Shown here piece after piece: positions 33,387 through 41,796 of a stretch of 64,000 nt of DNA. Under the pieces are notes generated by a model. It ran no database searches and was not told the DNA's origin. It worked only from the letters and a program-made list of their open reading frames with translations. The first letter of the stretch is position 1, and every line of letters begins with the position of its first letter. A program made the translations under genes and the position numbers. The DNA comes from Chitinophaga fulva (GTDB taxonomy: Bacteria; Bacteroidota; Bacteroidia; Chitinophagales; Chitinophagaceae), in assembly GCF_012927205.1 (NCBI RefSeq), contig NZ_JABBGC010000002.1:1240001-1304000 (forward strand). Direction: 5' to 3'.

Positions 33387-34490
33387 TCACTGTTGCGCGC
33401 CGGCGATATATACTTTTTGCACTTTATACTGATGATCAAATATGACCAGGTCTGCCCGGCAACCGGGTTCAATACGGCCACGGTCTTTGATGCCCATCAG
33501 TGTGGCGGGGTATACCGTCGCCATGCGCAGCGCTTCATCCAGCGGGATACCGGCATACTGCACACAACGTTGTACTGCGCGCATGAGCGTGAGACGGGAA
33601 CCGGAGAGCGTACCATCGGGCCGTGTGAAGTGGTCTTCCTGCGCCACGTGTTGGCTGGCGCCTGTATTGTTGGCCTCCACTGCGTCGGTAATCAGGAACA
33701 GGCGGTTGCCCATGACCTTCTTACTGATGATCAGAGCATTGTCGTCTACATGGATATTATCTGCGATGATGCTCGCATATACGCTGCTGTCACGGAATGT
33801 AGCCCCAGGGAGACCGGTATCGCGGTGCAGCAGGGACGACATGGCGTTGAACAGGTGTGTGACAGCACGTACGCCGTTCTGGAACCCTTCCATGGCCTCT
33901 TTGAAAGTGGCGTTGCTATGGCCGGCAGAAAGGATGATGCCCTGTTCATCGAGCCAGCGGAGGATAGCGGGGTCGCACATTTCAGGAGCCACTGTGATCA
34001 TCTTCACCATACCGCCGGCAGCAGCCAGCAGGCTTTCCAGTTCCGCACGTTCCGGGCGTTTGATTAGTTCGAGGGTATGCGCGCCTTTTTTAGCCGGATT
34101 GATATAAGGCCCTTCGAGATGCATACCCAGCACTGCCGGATGCGGGTTGTTACGTACTATGCGGATACATTCATGGAACACCTCCATGGTGTCGGTGGCC
34201 AGAGTGAGCAGGAAGCCGGTCGTACCGCTTTTCACCAACGCCTGCGCCATGGCGTTGAGCGCTTCTGGAGAAGGATGCGCAGAGAAAAGGTAACCGCCGC
34301 CGCCATAGATCTGGAGGTCCAACAGGCCCGGGGCAACGATATGGCCGTTACAGTCCACTACCGTCGCCCCTGTGGGGACTTCCGCCGGGTTGACCAGCGC
34401 CCGTATTTTTCCCTGTTCCGCCAGCAATGTTTTACCAGTGATCACCTGTGCGCCGGTGTAGATGGTCCCGTTTGTAAAAGCAGTAAGCAT
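33387..34490 (-). CDS. nagA: N-acetylglucosamine-6-phosphate deacetylase
   Basis: The start at 34490 (MLTAFTNGTIYTG) is chosen; the region upstream is Arg/Pro-rich and unlike the family. The 367-residue amidohydrolase has GMHLEGPYINPAKKGAH (metal-binding HxEGP), LSAGHSNATF and THLFNAMSSL (metal His). It also has the catalytic Asp in FLITDAVEA and, near the end, the GRIEPGCRADLVIFD amidohydrolase signature. It converts GlcNAc-6-P to GlcN-6-P and acetate in the cytoplasm, the first committed step of GlcNAc use. It is promoter-proximal in the nagA-GH9 pair. Confidence 0.95.
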   Translation of the reverse strand: MLTAFTNGTIYTGAQVITGKTLLAEQGKIRALVNPAEVPTGATVVDCNGHIVAPGLLDLQIYGGGGYLFSAHPSPEALNAMAQALVKSGTTGFLLTLATDTMEVFHECIRIVRNNPHPAVLGMHLEGPYINPAKKGAHTLELIKRPERAELESLLAAAGGMVKMITVAPEMCDPAILRWLDEQGIILSAGHSNATFKEAMEGFQNGVRAVTHLFNAMSSLLHRDTGLPGATFRDSSVYASIIADNIHVDDNALIISKKVMGNRLFLITDAVEANNTGASQHVAQEDHFTRPDGTLSGSRLTLMRAVQRCVQYAGIPLDEALRMATVYPATLMGIKDRGRIEPGCRADLVIFDHQYKVQKVYIAGAQQ

Positions 34491-34668
34491 AATCTTATTT
34501 TGATGCCGGCGCCATGGCGGCCGCCGTGCCATTTAAAGTTCAGTAAAGCAGAAAAAATAGGAAAAGATCGGCATAAAAGCAACGTGTACAGCGGATAACT
34601 TTCGTGACTGTTCTGTTGGTCACGCGCGAAAATTGATTATATTGTAGGGAACAGAATATGTGATCCAT

Positions 34669-35874
34669 ATGCCAAGATTCCCGTTATTGCTGGTGTTGAC
34701 GATGATGGTGATGCCTTCTTTTGCACAGGAAACGATGCCGCTTTCCAAAAAGGTAAGTCTCTCCTGGAACCGTAATATCGAAACTTATTTCATCGCAGAG
34801 AAGCTGGCCGTGCAGCATATTGGCTACATCGTGTTCACCCGGAAGGACAGCAGCTATGCGCATCAACCACTGATACGTGCTGCCAGTGAACGTTTCGGGC
34901 ATTATGTCGATAGTCCGGTCATCAAACGGATCGCGACGCTTTTGGCGGCCATCCGCGACCAACTGCACGACAATGCTGAGATAGTGGAGTATGTACTGCA
35001 TCAGCGCCCCTTCCCTGCCCGCGGCGCCCTCTATCCTTTTGATGACAAGGCGCTGCTGCACAGTGACCAGCATCCGCAGGTGCTGGCGCAGATACAGGAG
35101 CTCACGGACAGTCTCCGCTCCTTTTATCAACAGGCGGATGTTGGCCGTTTTTTACAGGAGAACAGGCATTTTTATACCGGCGCCCTGCGGGAAGCCGCCC
35201 AATATATTCGTCCGCAGATATTCCCTTATATGGAACAGTACTATGGAGAGCATTTCCACCGTTATGCCCTCTATCTTATGCCTTCCATGCCTATCAATTG
35301 GGGAGAAGATAACTACCGGGCCTTCGGCCCGACCTTTCAATGGCCGGAAGGCCGGATATCAGCCATGGTGATGAGCATCAATACCATGATGCCTGTAAAA
35401 CCGTCCCTGAAAGACTATACCACTTTTGGATTTGGCAACGCCACCACCGTTCATTTCCTGACCGTACATGAAATGGGGCATTCCTTTGTGAACCCGCATG
35501 TCGAAAAAATCGAAGATCAGGTTAGCCGGGACACTGCACTGTTTACCCCGGCATTGCAGCAAGCGCTGGAACCGTCGTATATCGGCAGCTGGAAAACCTG
35601 TGTGATAGAACATCTCGTACGGCTGGGTGAAATCCGGGTCGCAGTGGCCATGCATGATGAGGCCGAAGCGGCAAGACTGCGAAAAACACATATCCGGGAA
35701 TTCCATTTTGTGTTATTGCCGTTGCTGGAAGAAAAAATTCAGGAATATGAACAGCATCGTGACCGTTACCGGGCCTTCGCAGATTTTCTGCCGGAGCTGC
35801 TGACCGTCTTTCATCGGTTGTCACCCGGTGAGGTAGATCAATTGATCACGAAGTACAAACAGGATGGTCATTGA
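34669..35874 (+). CDS. Secreted DUF4932-like putative zinc metallopeptidase
   Basis: The ATG at 34669 is chosen over a GTG three codons upstream. The 401-residue protein has a signal peptide (LLLVLTMMVMPSFAQ) and an HExxH zinc motif in LTVHEMGHSFVNPHVEK, with further His/Glu downstream as possible third ligands. The central region is helical. The overall shape matches the DUF4932 family of Bacteroidota, predicted peptidases with no established substrate. It is likely periplasmic or exported. No partner gene is adjacent. Confidence 0.75.
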   Translation: MPRFPLLLVLTMMVMPSFAQETMPLSKKVSLSWNRNIETYFIAEKLAVQHIGYIVFTRKDSSYAHQPLIRAASERFGHYVDSPVIKRIATLLAAIRDQLHDNAEIVEYVLHQRPFPARGALYPFDDKALLHSDQHPQVLAQIQELTDSLRSFYQQADVGRFLQENRHFYTGALREAAQYIRPQIFPYMEQYYGEHFHRYALYLMPSMPINWGEDNYRAFGPTFQWPEGRISAMVMSINTMMPVKPSLKDYTTFGFGNATTVHFLTVHEMGHSFVNPHVEKIEDQVSRDTALFTPALQQALEPSYIGSWKTCVIEHLVRLGEIRVAVAMHDEAEAARLRKTHIREFHFVLLPLLEEKIQEYEQHRDRYRAFADFLPELLTVFHRLSPGEVDQLITKYKQDGH

Positions 35875-35963
35875 TTCCCTGATGATAATTTCATCTTTAC
35901 TGACATATATTTTTTAGTATATTTAATAAGAACTGGTACCTATTACATCACTAAATCTACCTT

Positions 35964-37769
35964 ATGAGTACGCTCCCGAGGCACAGGCTATTCGACGCAG
36001 TAAAGTTTCAGCTGGAGAAATTCCCGAAACAGGACATGCTGGCCGCCAAAATTAATGGCAGCTGGAAGACTTTCAGTACCGCCAGTGTCAGTGAAACAGT
36101 GAACCGCTTTAGTGCCGGCTTATTACAGCTGGGCGTAGGCGGCAACGATTTTACGCCAGAAGGCGCCGACAAGATCGCCATTATTAGTAACAACCGGCCG
36201 GAATGGGTGTTTACAGACCTGGCCGTACAGCAGACCGGCGCGGTGCTGGTCCCCCTGTACCCTACCACTAACCCGGCAGAAATACAATTTATCCTGAACG
36301 ATGCCGCTGTGAAGTATATCTTCGTCAGCAGCAAAGAGATGCTGGAGAAAATTCAGGGTATCCGGGGCGGCGTGCCGTCTCTGAAAGAGATCTATACCTT
36401 TGATGAGATTCCCGGCGCCACTCACTGGAGCACTATTACAGCCCAGGCCACGCCTGCGTTGCTGTCGCAGGTGGAATCCGTTAAAGCAGGTATTGATCCG
36501 GAGCACCTGGCTACTATTATCTACACATCCGGTACCACCGGCACGCCCAAAGGTGTTATGCTTACCCATGCCAATATATCCTCCAATGTGATGTATTCCA
36601 AGGTCAGCTTTCCTTTTGATGATGCGCCGCAGCAGAAGGTACTTAGCTTTCTGCCGCTCAATCATATTTTTGAGAAGACGGTCACCTACATCTATCTTTT
36701 CAGCGGTATCAGCATTTACTACGCAGAAAGCCTGGACACCCTCAGTGAGAACCTGAAAGAGGTGCGTCCGGACGGGTTCACTACGGTGCCCCGGTTGCTG
36801 GAAAAAGTCTTTGAGAAAATCATGGCTACCGGCAACAGTCTTACCGGTATTAAGCGTCGGCTGTTTTTCTGGGCGGTGTCCCTTGCCGGTAAATATGACA
36901 ACAATATCAGTGGCGGCGCGTGGTACAACTTCCAGCTGTCTATTGCCAACAAGTTAATCTTCAGCAAATGGCGTGAAGCCCTGGGTGGCAATATCAGCTA
37001 TATTGTTACCGGTGGCGCTGCCTGCCAGGAGAAACTGCTGCGTATCTTCAATGCTGCCAAAATACCGGTATATGAAGGTTACGGCCCCACCGAAAACAGC
37101 CCTGTTATCTGCGTTAACCGCAGGAAACCCGGTGGCACCAAATTCGGTACGGTTGGCCCGCCAATTGATGGTATTGAAGTGAGACTGGACGAAGACGGAG
37201 AAATATGTGTAAAAGGCACCACTGTCATGAAAGGCTACTACAAGCGCCCCGACCTTACCGCCGAAACTGTGATCGATGGCTGGTTGCATACCGGTGATAT
37301 CGGTATATGGGTAGATAAAAAATTCATCAAAATCACCGACCGCAAAAAGGAACTCTTCAAAACCAGCGGCGGTAAATATGTGGCGCCACAACCCATCGAA
37401 AACAAGTTCAAGGAAAGCCCTTTCATTGAACAGATCATGGTGGTAGGGGAAGGCCATAAATTCACCGGTGCGTTGATCGTACCTGCGTTCCCGTACCTGA
37501 AGTACTGGATGAACAAACAGAATATCCCTTTCACCACCAATGCGGAAGCCATTGCCCGTCCGGAGGTGCAGCAAGCCTACCAGAAAGTGCTGGACGACTA
37601 TAATCAGCACTTCAACCATGTGGAACAGCTCAAACGCTTCGAGCTGATGCCCGAAGAGTGGAGCATTGCCGGTGGTGAAATGACCCCTAAGCTAAGCCTG
37701 AAAAGGAAAGTGGTGCTCGAAAAATACAAAGGCGCGATAGAAAAGATCTATCAAAACGAGCATGAATAA
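35964..37769 (+). CDS. Long-chain fatty-acid--CoA ligase
   Basis: A 601-residue AMP-forming acyl-CoA synthetase. Core motifs are in order: phosphate loop IIYTSGTTGTPKGVMLTH (about residue 190), VTGGAACQEKLLRIF, YEGYGPTENSPVICVN, WLHTGDIGIWVDKKFIKITDRKKE (hinge), and the C-terminal KLSLKRKVVLEKYK with the catalytic Lys. The length and gate region fit FadD15/ACSL-like long-chain enzymes, acting at the cytoplasmic face of the inner membrane. It is a single-gene unit closed by a hairpin. Confidence 0.95.
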   Translation: MSTLPRHRLFDAVKFQLEKFPKQDMLAAKINGSWKTFSTASVSETVNRFSAGLLQLGVGGNDFTPEGADKIAIISNNRPEWVFTDLAVQQTGAVLVPLYPTTNPAEIQFILNDAAVKYIFVSSKEMLEKIQGIRGGVPSLKEIYTFDEIPGATHWSTITAQATPALLSQVESVKAGIDPEHLATIIYTSGTTGTPKGVMLTHANISSNVMYSKVSFPFDDAPQQKVLSFLPLNHIFEKTVTYIYLFSGISIYYAESLDTLSENLKEVRPDGFTTVPRLLEKVFEKIMATGNSLTGIKRRLFFWAVSLAGKYDNNISGGAWYNFQLSIANKLIFSKWREALGGNISYIVTGGAACQEKLLRIFNAAKIPVYEGYGPTENSPVICVNRRKPGGTKFGTVGPPIDGIEVRLDEDGEICVKGTTVMKGYYKRPDLTAETVIDGWLHTGDIGIWVDKKFIKITDRKKELFKTSGGKYVAPQPIENKFKESPFIEQIMVVGEGHKFTGALIVPAFPYLKYWMNKQNIPFTTNAEAIARPEVQQAYQKVLDDYNQHFNHVEQLKRFELMPEEWSIAGGEMTPKLSLKRKVVLEKYKGAIEKIYQNEHE

Positions 37770-37775
37770 TTTCCA

Positions 37776-37804
37776 TGGCCCTGTCAGCACTGCTGTCAGG
37801 GCCA
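37776..37804 (+). terminator. Hairpin after the acyl-CoA ligase gene
   Basis: TGGCCCTG(T)CAGCA and its partner TGCTG(T)CAGGGCCA form a long stem with one T-T mismatch, followed by ATTTATTG. It starts 7 bp after the ligase stop and overlaps the end of the convergent small gene. Confidence 0.65.
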
Positions 37805-38083
37805 ATTTATTGTCCGTACAATTTTCGTTTCATCCATTTGCCAGGCACGTATTTCATCATTCCTGTCGGCCGCTGCCTGTTCCTCTCCGTCCGTCCCCAC
37901 TGACCACTCCGCTTTATACTCTTCCGGTTGATGATTGTATACCCTGAAAGCTGCTTCCAGTTCCTGCTGTTGTTCCACCAGATCTTTAAAATGCTGATAG
38001 GTGATTTTAAAAACTTTACTATAAAAATACGGTAGTTTCTCTCCCATCGGGCTGAGTGCCAGGTAAAAAAACTGGGTTGTCAT
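37796..38083 (-). CDS. Small hypothetical protein
   Basis: The start at 38083 is preferred over one four codons upstream. The 95-residue protein has an aromatic N-terminus (MTTQFFYLALSPMGEKLPYFY), a helical region with VEQQQELEAAFRVYN and an acidic middle with alternating charged residues. No signal peptide and no family is recognised. It may be coupled to the 56-residue frame 43 bp upstream. Confidence 0.5.
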   Translation of the reverse strand: MTTQFFYLALSPMGEKLPYFYSKVFKITYQHFKDLVEQQQELEAAFRVYNHQPEEYKAEWSVGTDGEEQAAADRNDEIRAWQMDETKIVRTINWP

Positions 38084-38126
38084 AAATCTGAACAATTAAA
38101 AGTGAATAGGTCTGGCAGGTTTCCCT

Positions 38127-38297
38127 TTACAGTGTAATGTTGTGAATATAAGGAAATTTATGGCGGAGAATAGGCTGTGACGCATGCACAAGCCTGCCAG
38201 GGAATAATATTTTTCCGGAAAGTTTATCGAGTGACTTATCTACTTCCACGTTAACGCCCAATACGACCGCTCCCTGAAGTTTCTTTTTTGCTTTCAT
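38127..38297 (-). CDS. Candidate 56-residue small protein
   Basis: A short minus-strand frame starting MKAKKKLQGAVVLGVNVEVD and ending FPYIHNITL. It has a basic start, a Val-rich strand-like stretch and no stop over 56 codons, with protein-like composition. It lies 43 bp upstream of the 95-residue gene on the same strand and could form a two-gene unit. No Shine-Dalgarno sequence is seen. It may be spurious. Confidence 0.35.
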   Translation of the reverse strand: MKAKKKLQGAVVLGVNVEVDKSLDKLSGKILFPGRLVHASQPILRHKFPYIHNITL

Positions 38298-38394
38298 ATC
38301 ATGACAAAACTATCTCATCATTCTATCATTAGTTCATCACAGATGTGAAAATGCCATGATTAACATCTCCCCTTATTTCAGCTATCTTTGAAAT

Positions 38395-39207
38395 ATGAAC
38401 CAGGGTACCCATCATGATTATCAGCAATCACGCCTTCCTGTTCCGGCGGAATATGAACCCGTGTTTTCCTATTTTTATCATGCTGCCAATAATACCAGCG
38501 CTGCGGTAACGAAAACGCTGCTGCCCACCTATCAGACAATTATGGTTTTTGTTTTTGGCGGGAAAAGTATACTACATTCTGCGCAACAAACACAGATGGA
38601 AGTGGAACAGTGTATGGTGCTGGGACCGGTGAAACAAGCCTTTGACTATACCCTGCCGGCTGGTACCAGCATACTGGTGGCGAATTTCAAAGACGATGCC
38701 TTCTACCGCTTTTTTGGCCGTGCTACTATGGCAGGACATCCGGATGAGCTGGTGGATGACAACTGTTTCACCGCATTGTGGGAATCGCTGCAACATATAC
38801 CTGATCCTGCGGCACAGGTGGAACATATCCTGCATTTCTGCAGGCCTTATTTGCAGGAACAACATCTGCTCTCCGAACAATTGGCCAGCTTTGAAGACGA
38901 TAAACTGAATCCTGTCAAAGCGATTGCTGACGCTACAGGACAGAGCGAGCGCAATGTACAACTGCATCAGAAAAAACAATTCGGCTATACAGTGAAAGAA
39001 CGCCAGCGGTATCAGCGGTTTCTGAAAGCAGTACAAATGGTACAACAACAGGTGACCACCGGCACTCCTATCGACTGGTTTGATCTTATTGAAGCTTGTG
39101 GATACTATGACCAGAGCCAGCTGATACATGATTTCCAGCATTATGTCCGCCTGAGCCCTAAACAATATCTGAAATTCCAGGAAGATATCTGTCTGGCAGC
39201 TCATTAG
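38395..39207 (+). CDS. AraC-family transcriptional regulator
   Basis: A 270-residue regulator with an N-terminal cupin-like sensing domain (AGTSILVANFKDDAFYRFFG region). The C-terminal double helix-turn-helix covers about 165-265: VKAIADATGQSERNVQLHQKKQFGYT, then IEACGYYDQSQLIHDFQHYVRLSPKQYLK. The second HTH ends with the classical PxxY signature. A TATCTTTG box at 38383-38390 fits the -7 consensus but lies only 4 bp before the ATG, implying a very short leader if used. The target is unknown. Confidence 0.88.
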   Translation: MNQGTHHDYQQSRLPVPAEYEPVFSYFYHAANNTSAAVTKTLLPTYQTIMVFVFGGKSILHSAQQTQMEVEQCMVLGPVKQAFDYTLPAGTSILVANFKDDAFYRFFGRATMAGHPDELVDDNCFTALWESLQHIPDPAAQVEHILHFCRPYLQEQHLLSEQLASFEDDKLNPVKAIADATGQSERNVQLHQKKQFGYTVKERQRYQRFLKAVQMVQQQVTTGTPIDWFDLIEACGYYDQSQLIHDFQHYVRLSPKQYLKFQEDICLAAH

Positions 39208-39208
39208 T

Positions 39209-39871
39209 CTACCTATTCAACCAGTCCCCCGCCTTGCCTGCCATCTCCTGCATATCATTTATCAGCTGACAGGTATGATAACCATCAGCCACTGCATGAT
39301 GCACAAATATGGTCAACGGCAGCATCATCTTTTCATTCTCTGCATAATACTTCCCAAACCGGATAATCGGGAACAACAACGAAGATGCTGTATAAGTATC
39401 CTGGCTGAAACCTGCAAAACTAAGCCAGGGCAGCGCAGACACCGGACAGAAATTCTGCGGCCGGCCGGCACGGGCCTTTAATCCCTTTACATCTTTGTAG
39501 GTGGCCATATCCCGGATGATCGTTTCATAAAAAGCAGTAAATCCTTCGTGATAGTCGCTCCAGAGGTCAGAAAATGTTTTATCATCTTCATGAAAAATAG
39601 TGTACGATGGGACCACGTAATTCCAGTGGCCTAGAACACCTTTGTCATCAAAGCTATAACGGAAGGCTTCGTGTTGGTTCACCGTTTTCATGATGACATA
39701 TAACATCACGGGATAAAACTTCAATTCTCTTTCTTTAATTTCTTTTATCAGCGTTGTGATATCCAGGTTATAATTGATATTGTATTTGGTTTTCACACCA
39801 TAGTAGAAATAATCAAAGTATGTTTTTCGTGGCCAGGTTTCCAGATCTACGGGAGAAAAAACAGGTTCCAT
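39209..39871 (-). CDS. Chloramphenicol O-acetyltransferase, CatA type
   Basis: The start at 39871 (MEPVFSPVDLETWPRK) is chosen. The resulting 220 residues match the usual CatA length. The catalytic HHxxxDG motif is present as HHAVADGYH (residues 191-199), with YFDYF near the start and the internal NFCPVSALPWLSF segment. CatA transfers acetyl from acetyl-CoA to chloramphenicol as a trimer. No mobile element directly flanks it, and it is convergent with the AraC gene (1 bp apart), so it looks like a resident chromosomal gene. Other xenobiotic acetyltransferase substrates are possible. Confidence 0.88.
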   Translation of the reverse strand: MEPVFSPVDLETWPRKTYFDYFYYGVKTKYNINYNLDITTLIKEIKERELKFYPVMLYVIMKTVNQHEAFRYSFDDKGVLGHWNYVVPSYTIFHEDDKTFSDLWSDYHEGFTAFYETIIRDMATYKDVKGLKARAGRPQNFCPVSALPWLSFAGFSQDTYTASSLLFPIIRFGKYYAENEKMMLPLTIFVHHAVADGYHTCQLINDMQEMAGKAGDWLNR

Positions 39872-39944
39872 TTTGTATCTTTTTTTGAAATATAAAAGGC
39901 CGGCAATAGTGTGCCAGCCTTCCAGTATGTAAGGATTACATATC

Positions 39945-40145
39945 TTATGATGTGAAGAAAATTTTAGCGGCGGCCATCCAGGAGTTAGCGGATTTCCTTC
40001 GTGATTCTCGTCGAAGTTCCCGTACAAATTCATTCCACTCCTTCCTGCTTTGTGCAAAATCAGGATTATCCTCCATCAGTCCGGCCTTACCTTCTTTCAT
40101 TAATCTAGCAACAATTTCACTGGTTCTACTTATTTTAATAGCCAT
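39945..40145 (-). CDS. 66-residue hypothetical protein downstream of papain-like gene
   Basis: A small, strongly charged helical protein. The N-terminus MAIKISRTSEIVARLMKEGK is helix-like, the middle is KEWNEFVRELRRESRRKS, and the tail is hydrophobic (AAAKIFFTS). It starts 1 bp after the stop ending the frame that continues from the papain-like gene, so translational coupling is likely. It could be a partner, inhibitor or immunity protein of that enzyme. No family is recognised. Confidence 0.5.
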   Translation of the reverse strand: MAIKISRTSEIVARLMKEGKAGLMEDNPDFAQSRKEWNEFVRELRRESRRKSANSWMAAAKIFFTS

Positions 40146-40146
40146 A

Positions 40147-40335
40147 TTAAAATCCTTTTAGATTATTAGTAAATATATTAAACGCCCCCAAAGTTAGGGA
40201 ATTCCATAATAATTTTTCATCAAAGAACTGCCTGTAGTATAGTCGGTTATCATAGCCCGCAAGCATCAGCGCTTCATATTCCTCTGTTTGTGGCTCCGTT
40301 GCATCCAAAATAACCAATCCATTTGCCTTACGTTT
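40147..40335 (-). pseudogene. In-frame continuation of the papain-like gene beyond a TAA stop
   Basis: Immediately after the TAA at 40336-40338 the same frame stays open for 62 codons to a TAA at 40147-40149. The peptide looks like protein (KANGLVILDATEPQTEEYEA, MLAGYDNRLYYRQFFDEKLL) and would complete the C-terminal domain that the upstream frame leaves unfinished. The neighbouring small gene begins 1 bp later. The simplest reading is a nonsense mutation in a gene of about 509 codons. Read-through or a sequencing error cannot be excluded. Confidence 0.65.
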
Positions 40336-41676
40336 TTAAATCAACTCCTTCGATGAAATCTCTCCCACCCATATAAATTTAGGCATGGGTATTTCCAAAA
40401 TGATCTCCCTCGCGTCACCACTAAAACCATCTGTCACTGTCAGATAATCTTTATACGATCTACTGGAAGTTAAAAAGACCCGGATAAACAGTTCTGCACC
40501 GGCAGGTGTTCTAAAGGATTTATCCGACAGTAATTTTTTTATGCATTTTCTGGCTTCAATCCCATCCATATAAACTTTGGGATAAAGCGGCACCAGTAAT
40601 TGTATGATCTCACATTTCTTCCATGTGGCATCCTGATAATATGCCATTGGCGATTGCAAAGGAGCCATTTGATAAGCGGGGTAATTATCATCTATAAAAA
40701 CAAAGTGACGCTTTATGTCAGCATTATCTATAATGCTGATATTCTTTCGTTTCATCATTTCCAACAGCGTTTCATTGTCTTCCTTCTCAACAGTAAGCTG
40801 GTCAATATCAGCCTCCGTTGTTTCCGAACGCCCCACTATCACAACGGCATGTCTGATGCTTCCTCCCCGATGAACATTAGACACTGCCACAATCAATGGT
40901 ATGCCGCTTTCAACATACACTGCCAACAAGTTATCAAACGATGCGGGTGAGTACTCAGACCTGTCGTAGGTCATTGTCCCAAATCCGAACTCCCTCAATG
41001 CAAAGCTCATTTGTTCGATATTAAGTCCATCCGATGGGATTTGCCTGGAGCTGGACCGGCTTTTCAACGTATCAATAATTGCGGAAGGCACTATGGGCTT
41101 ATATTCAGGATACCGTGAAGCGAAATATTCCATCACAGCCCACAACGAAGTTTCTGCACAAGTTATTGTTTCCGTATCCTGCGAAGCGTGCGGAAAACCC
41201 ATGGCATCAAACCTGACTGCATTCACCGTTGTTGGAAACCGGCCCATGAGACTGAGAAAGCGTCGCTCTTGCAAAGCAAGCGGAGACAGAACGTTTCTGC
41301 CTATTATATAGGGCATCGTAGGCCGCAACACCATAAACCCGCGATACCGTTCCCTTAGACCGGCAATGCCGCCGGCATTTCTAAATTGATCCGGAAGCAC
41401 GGCATCTTCAAATACGGAAATCCGGATGCAATTTTTTTGATACAACCTGCGCTTGGAGGAAAAATACGCATAATAGCTGTCTCTGTAAATCTTGTCTACA
41501 TAAGGGTACTCTATGACAAATTGTAACCCCTCCCTTAACCTGCTGAAATATTCATTCAACATGCCATCAAAGGCTTCCTGTGCGTTTTGAAAGGAAACAG
41601 CAAACTCCTCTTGCATGATTGGGATTAATTCGTCCCTTAATTCGTGTGGCGAACAAACAATTGTGGTAATACTCAT
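40336..41676 (-). CDS. Predicted papain-like (C39-like) cysteine peptidase-fold protein, probably nonsense-truncated
   Basis: A 446-residue protein without signal peptide. A papain-like triad can be proposed: Cys173 in TITCAETSLWAVMEYFA, His276 in SIRHAVVIVGRSE and Asp329/330 in FVFIDDNYPAY. Between them lie GFGTMTY and SGIPLIVAVSN, typical of C39-type folds. The N-terminal 160 residues form a separate domain of unknown type. The frame ends SKELI-stop, but coding sequence continues in phase for 62 more codons, so the present product probably lacks its C-terminus. The substrate is unknown. Codon use is AT-richer than in the neighbours. Confidence 0.6.
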   Translation of the reverse strand: MSITTIVCSPHELRDELIPIMQEEFAVSFQNAQEAFDGMLNEYFSRLREGLQFVIEYPYVDKIYRDSYYAYFSSKRRLYQKNCIRISVFEDAVLPDQFRNAGGIAGLRERYRGFMVLRPTMPYIIGRNVLSPLALQERRFLSLMGRFPTTVNAVRFDAMGFPHASQDTETITCAETSLWAVMEYFASRYPEYKPIVPSAIIDTLKSRSSSRQIPSDGLNIEQMSFALREFGFGTMTYDRSEYSPASFDNLLAVYVESGIPLIVAVSNVHRGGSIRHAVVIVGRSETTEADIDQLTVEKEDNETLLEMMKRKNISIIDNADIKRHFVFIDDNYPAYQMAPLQSPMAYYQDATWKKCEIIQLLVPLYPKVYMDGIEARKCIKKLLSDKSFRTPAGAELFIRVFLTSSRSYKDYLTVTDGFSGDAREIILEIPMPKFIWVGEISSKELI

Positions 41677-41796
41677 AAAGAAATGATTTTGGCAAAAAAC
41701 TAAATTGGCGTTAACATCTTGTCAAAGCTAGTGATAGTGTTGCCAGTCATTCTCATGATTTTATGAAAAGCAGATGATTAACAAATTTCCTCTTTG

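Noticed and set aside
32361..34067. 568-codon plus-strand open frame
   Set aside because: Lies opposite the GH9 and nagA genes, both of which have clear catalytic motifs, and crosses their boundary.
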